A stretch of 64,000 nucleotides of DNA, taken from positions 1 to 64,000 of the forward strand of contig NZ_WQNE01000030.1 of NCBI RefSeq assembly GCF_009759665.1, written 5' to 3'. This stretch comes from Bradyrhizobium cajani. Lineage in GTDB: Bacteria; Pseudomonadota; Alphaproteobacteria; Rhizobiales; Xanthobacteraceae. Each line of letters begins with the position of its first letter. Within the stretch, counting starts at the first letter, position 1. Under the pieces are notes generated by a model. The model searched no databases. It was given only the letters and a program-made list of their open reading frames with translations, and was not told the DNA's origin. This document shows, one piece after another, positions 17,008-26,004 of the stretch. The position numbers were made by a program, and so were the translations under genes.

Positions 17008-18333
17008 ATGGCACAACGGCAACTCAAGCTTGGCGCGTTCATGCGCCCGATCAGCATCCATACCGGCGCCTGGCGCTATCCCGGCGCCTGGCCCGACGCC
17101 AATTTCAACTTCGGTCACATCACCACGCTGATCCGAAAGCTCGAGGCCGGCAAGTTCGACGCCTTCTTCATGGCCGATCATCTTGCCGTGCTGAACATGC
17201 CGATCAATGCGCTCAAGCGCAGCCACACCGTGACCTCGTTCGAGCCTTTCACGCTGCTGTCGGCGCTCTCGGCGGTCACCGAGCGCATCGGCCTGATCGC
17301 CACGGGCTCGACGACGTTCGACGAGCCCTATCACGTCGCGCGCCGCTTCGCCTCGCTCGATCACATCAGCGGTGGCCGCGCGGGCTGGAATATCGTCACC
17401 ACATCGAACCCGGACGCGGCGCTGAATTTCGGCCTCGACGACCACATGGAGCACGCCGAGCGCTACAAGCGCGCCCGCGAGTTCTACGACGTCGTCACCG
17501 GCCTCTGGGATTCCTTCGCCGATGACGCCTTCGTACGCGATGTCGAGGCCGGCCTGTTCTTCGATCCCGCGAAGATGCACACGCTTGACCACAACGGCGA
17601 ATATCTGAAGGTGCGCGGCCCCCTCAACATCGCCCGCCCCGTGCAGGGCTGGCCGGTGATCGTGCAGGCCGGCGCGTCGGAGGACGGCAGGCAGCTCGCG
17701 GCCGAGACGGCGGAAGCCGTGTTCACCGGCGGCGGCAGCCTCGCCGACGGACAAAAGCTCTATGCCGACATCAAGGGCCGCATGGAGAAGGTCGGCCGCG
17801 ACCCCGAGCATCTCAAGATCCTGCCCGGCGCCTTCGTCGTTGTCGGCGACAGCGTCGACGAGGCCAGGGAGAAACGTGCGCTGCTCGACAGCCGTGTGCA
17901 CTACGACAGCGCCATCGCCTCGCTGTCCGTCATCCTCGGCACCGATGCCTCCGGCTTCGATCCCGACGGCCCCCTCCCCGACATCCCCGAGACCAATGCC
18001 AGCAAGAGCGGCCGCCAGCGCATGGTCGATCTCGCCGCCCGCGAAAAGCTCACCGTGCGTCAGCTCGCCCAGCGCGTCGGCGGCTATGGCGGGCTGTCCT
18101 TCATCGGCACAGCCAAAACCATCGCCGACCAGATGGAGGAATGGCTGGTCGGGCGCGGCGCCGACGGCTTCAACATCATGTTCCCGTTCCTGCCCGCCGG
18201 CCTCGACGATTTCGTCGACAAGGTGGTGCCGGAGCTGCAGCGGCGCGGGATTTTCCGGAAAGAGTATGAAGGGGCCACTTTGAGGGAGAATCTGGGCCTG
18301 CCGCGGCCGAAAAACCGGTTCTTCGAGGGGTAA
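17008..18333 (+). CDS. LLM-class flavin-dependent monooxygenase (NtaA/DszA type)
   Basis: A 441-residue luciferase-like TIM-barrel flavoprotein of the NtaA/SnaA/DszA/SoxA subgroup, which oxidises substrates such as aminopolycarboxylates or sulfur heterocycles with FMNH2 and O2. Marks are KLGAFMRP at the N-terminus, FDAFFMADHLAV, RIGLIATGSTTFDEPYHVAR, SGGRAGWNIVTTSNPDAALNF and PVIVQAGASEDGRQLAA. A flavin reductase partner is not adjacent. The substrate cannot be assigned. It stands alone between repeats and rpmG. Confidence 0.9.
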   Translation: MAQRQLKLGAFMRPISIHTGAWRYPGAWPDANFNFGHITTLIRKLEAGKFDAFFMADHLAVLNMPINALKRSHTVTSFEPFTLLSALSAVTERIGLIATGSTTFDEPYHVARRFASLDHISGGRAGWNIVTTSNPDAALNFGLDDHMEHAERYKRAREFYDVVTGLWDSFADDAFVRDVEAGLFFDPAKMHTLDHNGEYLKVRGPLNIARPVQGWPVIVQAGASEDGRQLAAETAEAVFTGGGSLADGQKLYADIKGRMEKVGRDPEHLKILPGAFVVVGDSVDEAREKRALLDSRVHYDSAIASLSVILGTDASGFDPDGPLPDIPETNASKSGRQRMVDLAAREKLTVRQLAQRVGGYGGLSFIGTAKTIADQMEEWLVGRGADGFNIMFPFLPAGLDDFVDKVVPELQRRGIFRKEYEGATLRENLGLPRPKNRFFEG

Positions 18334-18369
18334 TCGGGCCGATTCGGGGGCTTTTTGTCCCGCAAAACC

Positions 18370-18397
18370 TTGACATCAGGCGGTTTCTGGCTAGGTT
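18370..18397 (+). promoter_or_regulatory. Candidate sigma-70 promoter of rpmG
   Basis: TTGACA (18370-18375), a 16-base spacer and TAGGTT (18392-18397) lie about 60 bases before the rpmG start. Confidence 0.5.
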
Positions 18398-18457
18398 GCC
18401 GGCCAACGCGGGCCATTTGGCCGGCTCCAGATTCCCATATTTTCAGAGGTTCTGAAC

Positions 18458-18625
18458 ATGGCCAAAGCGGTCACCATCAAGGTCAAGCTCGTGTCCTCGG
18501 CTGACACCGGCTTCTACTACGTCGCCAAGAAGAATTCGCGCACCATGACCGACAAGCTGGTCAAGAAGAAGTACGATCCGGTCGCGCGCAAGCACGTCGA
18601 ATTCCGCGAAGCCAAGATCAAGTAA
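18458..18625 (+). CDS. rpmG: 50S ribosomal protein L33
   Basis: A 55-residue basic protein starting MAKAVTIKVKLVSSADTGFY and ending EFREAKIK, which is the alphaproteobacterial form of L33 without the zinc-binding cysteines. It sits at the large-subunit E site. AGAGG precedes the ATG, a TTGACA promoter lies upstream, and a strong terminator follows, so it is a monocistronic unit. In several Rhizobiales rpmG lies beside pleD-divK; here about 8 kb separates them. Confidence 0.96.
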   Translation: MAKAVTIKVKLVSSADTGFYYVAKKNSRTMTDKLVKKKYDPVARKHVEFREAKIK

Positions 18626-18651
18626 GATCGCGCAACGCTGCTGAGTTTCTA

Positions 18652-18675
18652 CGGGGCCCATTCGGGCCCCGTTTT
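18652..18675 (+). terminator. Rho-independent terminator after rpmG
   Basis: CGGGGCCC (18652-18659), a four-base loop, GGGCCCCG (18664-18671), then TTTT. The stem is perfect and starts 26 bases after the rpmG stop. Confidence 0.9.
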
Positions 18676-18841
18676 CGTTCCGCCTCTTCATGTGTTCCGG
18701 ACCCCAACGGCAGCGCCTGGGACCCTCGCCTGAGTCCGTTCGAACTCGTGTCGAAACCACTGTTGTCAGATCGCGTTACCCGCTCGGAACTCCGGGGAAT
18801 ATAGGCCGTTTCCCACCTGTTTCGGACCGGGAGACGCGAGC

Positions 18842-20353
18842 GTGAACCGCCGGCAAGTTCTTCGCGCATCGGCTGCATTTTCAGCTGCCGCTATGTTGTT
18901 GCGCGCAGCGCAGGCTCAGACGGGCCCCGCCCCGACATTCAGCCCGTCGTACCTGCGCGAGCTTGCTCGCGCGCTCGCCGCGAAATCATTCGTCCCTCCC
19001 GACGAGAAGCTGCCGGATGCACTGAAGAATCTCAACTACGACCAATACCGATCAATTCGTTTCGCGCCTGAGAGGGCGTTGTGGCGCGATGAAAAGCTAC
19101 CGTTCGAAGTGCAATTTTTCCACCGCGGCTTCTTTTACAAGAACCGGGTCGACATCTTTCAAGTGGTGAACAGGAGCGTCATGCCCGTCCCGTATCGGCG
19201 CGACGACTTCTCCTTCGGAGAGGGTCTTGGACAATGGCCTAAGGCCGACCTCGGGTTTGGCGGATTCCGCATTCACGCACCGATGAACAGGCCCGATTAC
19301 CACGATGAAGTTTGTGTGTTCCTTGGCGCCAGTTACTTCCGAGCAATCGCGAAAGGACAGACCTATGGGCTGTCCGCGCGCGGGCTGGCGATCGATACCG
19401 GCGAGAGCAAGGGCGAAGAGTTCCCGGCGTTCAAGGCTTTCTGGCTGGAGAAGCCGGTGCCAAATGCCTCTTCCATCGTTGTGCACGCGCTGTTGGACAG
19501 CAAGAGCGCGGCCGCAAGCTACCGATTCACGATCCGGCCGGGCCAAAGCACGGTATTCGACGTCGAGATGGCGCTCTATCCACGGGTCGACATCGAGCAT
19601 GCCGGGCTCGCCCCTATGACCAGCATGTTCTTCTTCGGGCCGAACGACCGCAGAGATTTTGACGACTTCCGCCCTGCGGTTCACGACTCGGATGGACTTG
19701 CGATCTTCAACGGCAGAGGCGAGCAACTCTGGCGCCCCCTGAACAATCCCCGCGATCTCCAGGTCAGCAGCTTTGCCGATGTCAATCCAGGCGGCTTCGG
19801 CCTGATGCAGCGGCAGAGGAACTTCCTGGCCTATCAGGATCTCGAATCCAACTTCGAAAAGCGCCCCAGCCTCTGGTGCGAGCCGATCGGCAATTGGGGC
19901 GAAGGAGCGGTGAAATTATTCGAGATACCCACCAAGGAGGAGGCCCACGACAACATCGCAGCGCTCTGGCAACCGAAGCAGCCGCTAATTGCGAAGAGCG
20001 AGCACATCTTCACTTATCGGCTGCACTGGGGGCCGGACGCCCCCAAACCCGAGGCGCTCGCACGGTTCACACGAACGGGTATCGGTAGCCGGGGAGATGA
20101 CAGCAAACTGTTTGTGCTGGAACTGATGGGGGACGAACTCAAAGGACTCGATGCCAAGACCGTCAAAGGCGTGGTGACTGCGGCAAAAGCCGAAGTCAGC
20201 AACATCGTCACGCAACCTAATCCCATGACGGGCGGATGGCGGCTGAGCTTCCAATGCGCGGTCAAGGGGCAAGCCGCAATCGAACTGCGAGCTTTCCTGG
20301 CGCAGAACGAAGCGCCAGTCTCCGAAGTCTGGATCTATCGATGGACACCCTGA
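18842..20353 (+). CDS. opgG: Glucan biosynthesis protein OpgG/OpgD family
   Basis: Periplasmic protein of 503 residues needed to make or branch osmoregulated periplasmic glucans. The N-terminus NRRQVLRASAAF followed by a hydrophobic stretch and AQAQ looks like a Tat signal, a feature known for OpgD, so it may be OpgD-like in export while filling the OpgG position. The MdoG domain marks include YDQYRSIRF, WPKADLGFGGFRIH, GASYFRAI and GNWGEGAVKLFEIPT. Start is GTG at 18842, with GGGAG upstream. The stop is overlapped by opgH, making a two-gene unit. Third-position GC looks lower than in neighbours. Confidence 0.92.
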   Translation: MNRRQVLRASAAFSAAAMLLRAAQAQTGPAPTFSPSYLRELARALAAKSFVPPDEKLPDALKNLNYDQYRSIRFAPERALWRDEKLPFEVQFFHRGFFYKNRVDIFQVVNRSVMPVPYRRDDFSFGEGLGQWPKADLGFGGFRIHAPMNRPDYHDEVCVFLGASYFRAIAKGQTYGLSARGLAIDTGESKGEEFPAFKAFWLEKPVPNASSIVVHALLDSKSAAASYRFTIRPGQSTVFDVEMALYPRVDIEHAGLAPMTSMFFFGPNDRRDFDDFRPAVHDSDGLAIFNGRGEQLWRPLNNPRDLQVSSFADVNPGGFGLMQRQRNFLAYQDLESNFEKRPSLWCEPIGNWGEGAVKLFEIPTKEEAHDNIAALWQPKQPLIAKSEHIFTYRLHWGPDAPKPEALARFTRTGIGSRGDDSKLFVLELMGDELKGLDAKTVKGVVTAAKAEVSNIVTQPNPMTGGWRLSFQCAVKGQAAIELRAFLAQNEAPVSEVWIYRWTP

Positions 20354-22491
20354 CGTCGTTACCTACGCCGTCGCCGAATGCTCCTGGTAGCCCATTTCTG
20401 CCGCCGGAAAGTCCCCTTCCGATGCTGCCGTGCCGGCTGGATCGTGCGACTGAAGCTAACCGGTCGCCGGTGCATTCGGGTGCCGCTTTGACGGTTCGCC
20501 GTCTTTTCATTTTTGTCGGGACGGGGGTGCTGACGCTTGCAGGGGGCTACGGCATGTACGATGTGGTGAACGTCGGCGGTGTAACCTTCCTCGAGGCGGT
20601 GCTGCTCGGCCTGTTCCTCGTTCTGCTCGCATGGATCGCGTTCTCCTTCATGACTGCGCTGGCCGGATTTTTCGTGCTGCTCATGCGCAGCAGGTCTTGT
20701 CTGCCGATCGATAAGACGGGCTCACTGCCTGGTGTACTCTCGCGCACAGCCATTCTGCTACCGACCTATAATGAGGACCCGCACCAACTCATGGCGCGGT
20801 TACGTGCAATGTATGAGTCAGTTCAGGTTACCGGACGAGGAGACCAGTTCGACTGGTTTTTACTGAGCGATACGAGCGACCCGGACATTTGGATTTGTGA
20901 AGAGATGACGTTCATTCGGCTGCGCCGCGCCTGCGCCGCCGCTCGGCTGTACTACCGGCATCGCTCCGATAACACGGCGCGGAAGTCCGGCAACATCGCC
21001 GACTGGGTCATGAAGTTTGGATCGGCCTATGATCACATGATCGTTCTCGATGCGGACAGCCTGATGGAGGGCGAAACAATAGTTCGCCTTGTGCACACGA
21101 TGGAGTCCCATCCCGATGCTGCACTGATCCAGACGCAGCCGGTCATCGTCAACGCCTGCACAATTTTCGGGAGGCTGCAGCAATTCGCAGGGCGCGTTTA
21201 CGGCCCCATCATTGCGGCCGGCAATGCCTGGTGGCACGGTGGCGACAGCAATTACTGGGGCCACAACGCCATCATCAGGGTACGAGCGTTCGCTGCGGAG
21301 GCCGGCCTGCCGGAGCTGACCGGTCGTAGGCCTTTCGGGGGCCACATCCTCAGCCATGATTTTGTCGAGGCCGCGTTGATGCGCCGCGCGGGCTGGGCAA
21401 TCTATCTGGCGCCGGCCCTTGGCGGCAGCTTCGAAGAAGTCCCGCCGTCGATTTTGGACTTTGCGGTGAGAGATCGTCGCTGGTGCCAGGGTAACCTTCA
21501 GCACCTCGCCGTCTTGCCCGCGCGCGGGCTACACTGGGTCTCGCGGCTGCATTTGCTTACGGGTATCGCCTCCTATGTCACGGCGCCGCTGTGGCTTCTC
21601 TTCCTGGTGCTCGGCCTGCTCATTTCACTGCAGGCGCACTTCATCCGACCGGAATACTTCCCCAAAGGCTTCAGTCTGTTTCCGACCTGGCCGCAACAGG
21701 ACCCGGTGCTTGCCGCGCAGGTCTTTGCAGCGACAATGGGGCTTCTGATCCTGCCGAAGCTGCTCGCCTATCTGGTGCTGATCGGCAGTCGAAGCGAGCG
21801 GACCGGGTTCGGAGGCAGCCCTCGCGTCATGGCCGGAGTCGTTTGCGAGACGCTTATTGCGGCATTGATCGCTCCTTGCATGATGATCTTCCAGACCAAG
21901 GCCGTGTTTGAAATTCTCGCCGGCCGGGACGCGGGCTGGCAGGTGCAACGCCGAAGCGGCGGCCAGCTTGCTCGCGGCGAAATCTATCGCAAGCTCGCCG
22001 GCCCCACGCTCTGCGGCTTGGCCCTGTCGGTCAGTGCCTGCGCGGTTTCCCTGCCGCTGCTGCTTTGGATGTCGCCGGTCGTGCTGGGTCTTCTGCTTTC
22101 AATCCCGTTGGGGCTCATGACCTCTGCACGGCTGAAGACGCCCGGACTCTTTGCCACACCGGAAACCAACAACCCGTCTGCTGTGGTGCTTCGTGCAAAC
22201 GAACTCGCCGCATCTGGGCCCATCGTAATGGCCGGTGCTCTACACCAACTCAGCCAGGATCCGGAACTGCTAGGCCAGCATTTGGGATCGCTGCCCGTTG
22301 CCGGACCGCGCAAATTTGGCTCCGTCGACGTACCTTTGGCGACCGCAACCATCAAGCTCGAGGAATGCGAAAGCCTGGAGGATGCAGCCGCATGGCTCGA
22401 CAAGCCGGAATTGCGCGCCGTTCTTGGTCATCCCACCCTGCTCCAGCAGGTCCTTCACACGCCTCGCGCAGGTAAGAGTAGGGCTGGTTGA
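20341..22491 (+). CDS. opgH: Glucans biosynthesis glucosyltransferase H
   Basis: Inner-membrane family 2 glycosyltransferase of 716 residues that polymerises glucose from UDP-glucose for periplasmic glucans. The cytoplasmic domain shows ILLPTYNEDP, DWFLLSDTSDPD, the DAD metal motif (VLDADSLMEG), GHNAIIR, HDFVEA and RRWCQGNLQH. Two membrane spans precede it and about five follow. I take ATG at 20341, overlapping the last 13 bases of opgG. The 290 bases downstream hold no recognisable gene. Canonical rhizobial cyclic glucans come from NdvB or NdvC, so an OpgGH pair here is an additional system. Confidence 0.94.
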   Translation: MDTLTSLPTPSPNAPGSPFLPPESPLPMLPCRLDRATEANRSPVHSGAALTVRRLFIFVGTGVLTLAGGYGMYDVVNVGGVTFLEAVLLGLFLVLLAWIAFSFMTALAGFFVLLMRSRSCLPIDKTGSLPGVLSRTAILLPTYNEDPHQLMARLRAMYESVQVTGRGDQFDWFLLSDTSDPDIWICEEMTFIRLRRACAAARLYYRHRSDNTARKSGNIADWVMKFGSAYDHMIVLDADSLMEGETIVRLVHTMESHPDAALIQTQPVIVNACTIFGRLQQFAGRVYGPIIAAGNAWWHGGDSNYWGHNAIIRVRAFAAEAGLPELTGRRPFGGHILSHDFVEAALMRRAGWAIYLAPALGGSFEEVPPSILDFAVRDRRWCQGNLQHLAVLPARGLHWVSRLHLLTGIASYVTAPLWLLFLVLGLLISLQAHFIRPEYFPKGFSLFPTWPQQDPVLAAQVFAATMGLLILPKLLAYLVLIGSRSERTGFGGSPRVMAGVVCETLIAALIAPCMMIFQTKAVFEILAGRDAGWQVQRRSGGQLARGEIYRKLAGPTLCGLALSVSACAVSLPLLLWMSPVVLGLLLSIPLGLMTSARLKTPGLFATPETNNPSAVVLRANELAASGPIVMAGALHQLSQDPELLGQHLGSLPVAGPRKFGSVDVPLATATIKLEECESLEDAAAWLDKPELRAVLGHPTLLQQVLHTPRAGKSRAG

Positions 22492-22781
22492 AAACCCCAG
22501 CTGAGCCCCGCCGGCGTGGGCGGCTTCAGGCGCTTACCGCGCGGGGACGTCGAGCAGATGCCCGAGCCCTGGCGTCAGGCGACCGGCGTTGTGCCACGTG
22601 AACGTGCAGCCGCGCTGCAAGCGAGCGCTGCCGCAACCATCACCGGTCACGAATAGTATGACTTATGCAGGATGCTGGTGCGCGAGGCCGCCGGTAAGCT
22701 CACCGCAATTACCCGTGCTTGATCTCGATTAATGGCTCTGTTTGGATCAATTTCGCTCGACAATTCGTATTTCGGATAATC

Positions 22782-23654
22782 ATGGTGACTGAAATAAATG
22801 GATACGGTCGTTCATCCGGTGCTCGTTCACGAGAAAGCATCGTGACCGCCCACCACCCGGGCATCGGAAATCGACTCCTTGCGGCGCTGCCGCCGGCAGA
22901 TCTGGGCTTGCTCACGCCCTACTTCCAGAAGGTCTCGTTCGAAACCGATGCCGTCCTGGTGCGATCGGGTGATGAGCTCGACCCGGTTTATTTTCCCCAT
23001 AGCGGCGCAATCGCTTTCATGCTCGACATGCCTGACGGGCAATCGGTCGCAACCACCTTGATGGGGCGGGAAGGCGCTTTGGCCTCGTTCTCGGTGCTCG
23101 GCCCGTCGCTTTCATCCGTGACCGCGATTGCTCGCGTGGCCGGCACTGCGTCGATGATTTCCGCCGCAAAATTTCGCGCCGCCTATGCGCAAAGCGCGGC
23201 CATCAGGAACGTCGTGCAGGTCCATGCCCGCGCGGTGTTATTGCAGCTCCAGCACGTAGCCGCCTGCAACGCGTTGCACCGGGTTGACGGCCGCATGGCG
23301 CGGTGGCTCCTGCAGCTTCACGACCGCGTCCCCCATGACCTCCTTCCGGTGACGCAGGAGGCGCTTGCGCAATTGCTTGGGGTGCGGCGGCCGACAGTGA
23401 CTCTGACGATGAGCAAGCTACGCGAGGCCGGCGCCGTCCCCTCCGACCGACGCGGGTTCATAGAGATCGATCGGGCGCGGCTCGAAAGAGTCGCGTGCGA
23501 TTGTTATGCGCTCATGCAGCGCAACATCGACCGGATGTACTGCCAGGAATTGTCAGCGCCACAGCCTGCTCATCCGCCGACCCGGCAAAGCCCCATCGTC
23601 GCCTCCGACGGCGTGCGAGGTGAATCCAGAGCCGTTTCACGGGCGGAAAAATAG
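22782..23654 (+). CDS. Crp/Fnr-family transcriptional regulator
   Basis: About 290 residues. The N-terminal half is a cyclic-nucleotide-binding-like beta roll (FETDAVLVRSGDELDPVYFPHSGAIAF), lacking the Fnr cysteines and the cAMP-contacting arginine signature. The C-terminal half is a winged helix (VTQEALAQLLGVRRPTVTLTMSKLREAG). A Pro/Ser-rich tail follows. ATG at 22782, ATG at 22797 and GTG at 22842 are possible starts. Similar proteins are abundant in Bradyrhizobium. The signal is unknown. No operator or target is obvious nearby. Confidence 0.88.
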   Translation: MVTEINGYGRSSGARSRESIVTAHHPGIGNRLLAALPPADLGLLTPYFQKVSFETDAVLVRSGDELDPVYFPHSGAIAFMLDMPDGQSVATTLMGREGALASFSVLGPSLSSVTAIARVAGTASMISAAKFRAAYAQSAAIRNVVQVHARAVLLQLQHVAACNALHRVDGRMARWLLQLHDRVPHDLLPVTQEALAQLLGVRRPTVTLTMSKLREAGAVPSDRRGFIEIDRARLERVACDCYALMQRNIDRMYCQELSAPQPAHPPTRQSPIVASDGVRGESRAVSRAEK

Positions 23655-23665
23655 AGAGCAGCGCC

Positions 23666-23686
23666 TGCCCGGGACACGCCCGGGCA
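23666..23686 (+). terminator. Hairpin after the Crp-like gene
   Basis: TGCCCGGG (23666-23673), loop ACACG, CCCGGGCA (23679-23686): a perfect 8-bp stem 12 bases after the stop, without a U-tract. It may be a fragment of a dispersed repeat. The next 170 bases up to 23857 hold no convincing gene. Confidence 0.45.
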
Positions 23687-23857
23687 TGACGACCGCTTGT
23701 GAAGCTCAAATGCGATTGCCCCGCCTGGGCCGTCCGCAACACCGGCGCCGCCTTGCGAGGCTGGCTTTGCGCATTTTCCATCGGGACACATTGCCGAGGC
23801 AGACGAAGCTGTCGAGCGAGGACTCGGCAGCTTCTTTTCAGCCATAAGGCGAGAACG

Positions 23858-24184
23858 TTAGCGCCCGGTTGGATCGTTGCTTCGCCCGGGACGGAGAGTC
23901 TGGGGACCACCACCTTGGCCGTCCCCCTGGGCGGCACCCGCGTTAGATCCCGTACCTGCCGCACCAGTGGTGCCTCCAGCGCCCGCGCCGGCGCTCCCCG
24001 TTCCCGCGGCACCGCTCGTTCCGCTGCCAGCGGCGCCGGTTCCGCCAGCACTGGCACCCGTTCCGGTTCCTCCAGCACCCGCGCCGCCCGCTCCACCTGC
24101 GCCTCCTGCCTGCGCGTGGGCAACACTGACCGACGCGCCGGCAAGCAACGCACACATCATCACTGAGAAAATAGTCTTTCGCAT
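23858..24184 (-). CDS. Small secreted Gly/Ala-rich low-complexity protein
   Basis: A 108-residue protein. A clear Sec signal peptide (MRKTIFSVMMCALLAGASVS, cleavage after AHA) precedes a mature part built almost only of Gly, Ala, Thr and Ser in GTG/GGAGG-type runs, ending in QTLRPGRSNDPTGR. A GGAG site eight bases upstream fixes the ATG at 24184. The composition suggests an unstructured envelope or extracellular protein. No domain family applies and no partner is evident. The repetitive DNA makes slippage-driven length change likely. Confidence 0.75.
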   Translation of the reverse strand: MRKTIFSVMMCALLAGASVSVAHAQAGGAGGAGGAGAGGTGTGASAGGTGAAGSGTSGAAGTGSAGAGAGGTTGAAGTGSNAGAAQGDGQGGGPQTLRPGRSNDPTGR

Positions 24185-24370
24185 TGTTGAACTCCGGTTG
24201 ACGATGTCCGGCCAACCAGGGCCGCACGCGGATGTTCCTAAGGATCCGATCGGAAGCCTCGCAAGACACAGTGCTGCTGTGCCCGCTCCGGCTCGATGCT
24301 TCGGCCGGCTGGGCTTCAATTGTTTTCAGGATGCTCTATGCTCTCCTAGCTTTGCATGATGGAGGGTCGA

Positions 24371-24637
24371 ATGCGGCTCGCTTTGTTTGTTGTATTCATG
24401 CTGGCGGGGCTTTCTACTGACGCAAAAGCCGGGCGCGACTATCCCTGGTGCCTCTTCGGCGGTCAGCTCGGCTATTCCGGCGAGTGCATGTATGAGACGC
24501 GAGAGCAGTGCCTGGCATCGGCGTCCGGGCGGTGGAACACCTATTGTGACATCAACCCGCGCGTGAGGTACGGGCAGCAGGCTCCGCGTCGGACGACGTG
24601 TGACTCACAGGGACGCCGATGCACGACCAAACCGTGA
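24371..24637 (+). CDS. DUF3551 family small secreted protein
   Basis: An 88-residue exported protein: signal peptide MRLALFVVFMLAGLSTDAKA, then a cysteine-containing module RDYPWCLFGG, GECMYETREQCLASASG and YCDINPRV. This spacing of Tyr-Pro-Trp-Cys and CxxxTxxQC is the DUF3551 pattern, a family expanded in Bradyrhizobium with no known function. The four core cysteines probably pair in the periplasm. GGAGG lies five bases before the ATG at 24371, so I prefer it to the ATG at 24356. Confidence 0.85.
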   Translation: MRLALFVVFMLAGLSTDAKAGRDYPWCLFGGQLGYSGECMYETREQCLASASGRWNTYCDINPRVRYGQQAPRRTTCDSQGRRCTTKP

Positions 24638-24658
24638 CTCCCATGAGCACGCGCCCTG

Positions 24659-25885
24659 CTAAGCTGCTCTCAACACCGGCGGCGCGGTCGGTCTGATCAG
24701 CGCAAACGCGATCTGGACGATGCCGGCGGCAAGCCCGACCGCGACGCCGATGCGCCAGGCCATGTTGTAGGACCCGAGCGCGTCGTAGATCAGTCCGCCG
24801 CCATAGGCGCCGACGAAGCTGCCGACCTGATGGCTCATGAAGGCGAGCCCCTGGATCATCGCCTGCCATTGCAGGCCGAACATCTCGGCGACGGCGCCGG
24901 CAACGAGCGGCCCGACGCCGAGCCACAGGAAGCCCATCAGCGCGCCGAACACCAGCGTCGAGGCTTCCGACGGTGCCAGCATGAAGTACCAGGCGAGCAC
25001 CAGCGAGCGTGCGACGTAGATGCCCCCGAGCAGCGCCAGCTTGTTCCAGCGCTGGCCGGCCCAGCCGAAGAACAGCGAGCCCAGCACGTTGAAGCCGCCG
25101 ATCACGCCCAGCGTCTTCGCGCTCAGCATCGGGTCCATGCCGCAGATCTGGAGATAGGACGGCAGGTGCGTGGTGATGAAGACGAGCTGCATGCCACAGA
25201 CGAAATAGGCGGCCGTCATCACCGAGAACGTCAGATTGCCGAATGCGGTCGCCGTCGCGGTCGCTGCCGACACATTGCCGAGCCCGCTCGTCTTCGGCAG
25301 CGGAACGCGGTCGATCCGCCCGGCAAACCACGCTGCGGGCAGCATCAGCAACGAGAGCACGACGAAGCCGCCGAGCCCGATGCGCCAGCCATAGCCTTCC
25401 GCGAGCACCTGCCCGATCGGCGCCGACAACAATGCGCCGAGCGAGCCCGCCGCCGAGACCATGCCGAGCACCGTCGAGCGCACGCCTTCCGGCGCCGCGC
25501 GCGCCGCAACCGACATCGCCATCGCGGCCGCCGTGCAGGCGAGCGAGGTGCCGATCAGAACCCCTGCCCCGATCATCACCGAGATCATGCCGTGCGCACC
25601 CGCCATCAGCGCGAGCCCGGCAATGTAGAGCAGCGCGCCAACCATCATGATTGCCCGGAAGCCGTAGCGCACCGTCATCGCGCCGGCGACCGGCTGGAGG
25701 AAGCCCCAGGCGAGGTTTTGCACGGCGATCGCCAGCGTGAAGTCGGAGATCGATATCCCGACGTCATGGGTCAGGGGCTGCATGAAGATTCCGAGCGACT
25801 GCCTCAGGCCCATGCTGAGCGTGAGCATGATCGAGGCGCCGATCAGAATTGGCAGCGTCGGACGTAGCGCTTGCAGCAGCGGCAT
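24659..25885 (-). CDS. MFS transporter
   Basis: A 408-residue major facilitator with about twelve membrane spans, beginning MPLLQALRPTLPILIGASIM. The inter-helix loop 2-3 signature is loose (GAMTVRYGFRAIMM). ATG at 25885 is chosen because upstream sequence holds the operator region. It is divergent from a TetR regulator, and two copies of one palindrome lie between them, so its expression is most likely relieved by a ligand that is also a transported compound. Substrate unknown. Confidence 0.9.
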   Translation of the reverse strand: MPLLQALRPTLPILIGASIMLTLSMGLRQSLGIFMQPLTHDVGISISDFTLAIAVQNLAWGFLQPVAGAMTVRYGFRAIMMVGALLYIAGLALMAGAHGMISVMIGAGVLIGTSLACTAAAMAMSVAARAAPEGVRSTVLGMVSAAGSLGALLSAPIGQVLAEGYGWRIGLGGFVVLSLLMLPAAWFAGRIDRVPLPKTSGLGNVSAATATATAFGNLTFSVMTAAYFVCGMQLVFITTHLPSYLQICGMDPMLSAKTLGVIGGFNVLGSLFFGWAGQRWNKLALLGGIYVARSLVLAWYFMLAPSEASTLVFGALMGFLWLGVGPLVAGAVAEMFGLQWQAMIQGLAFMSHQVGSFVGAYGGGLIYDALGSYNMAWRIGVAVGLAAGIVQIAFALIRPTAPPVLRAA

Positions 25886-25932
25886 GGTTGTTATCCCTTG
25901 TTCACGCCCGGGTTGGCGGCCGCCGGCTTGAT

Positions 25933-26004
25933 TACACCGACCTGTGTAATCTAGAATGCAAGCCGGCGCCGATGTCAAGGCGCTCGTTACACAGGTCTGT
26001 GTTA
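25933..26004. promoter_or_regulatory. Two TetR operators between MFS and tetR genes
   Basis: Site A (25933-25950) is TTACACCGACCTGTGTAA; site B (25987-26004) is TTACACAGGTCTGTGTTA. The reverse complement of A matches B at 16 of 18 positions. Site B reaches the A of the tetR start codon at 26004, which implies tight autoregulation. Confidence 0.75.

Noticed and set aside
23570..23845. A 91-codon minus-strand frame between the Crp-like gene and the Gly-rich gene
   Set aside because: No ribosome-binding site, overlaps the 3' end of the Crp-like gene and a dispersed hairpin; no family similarity seen.
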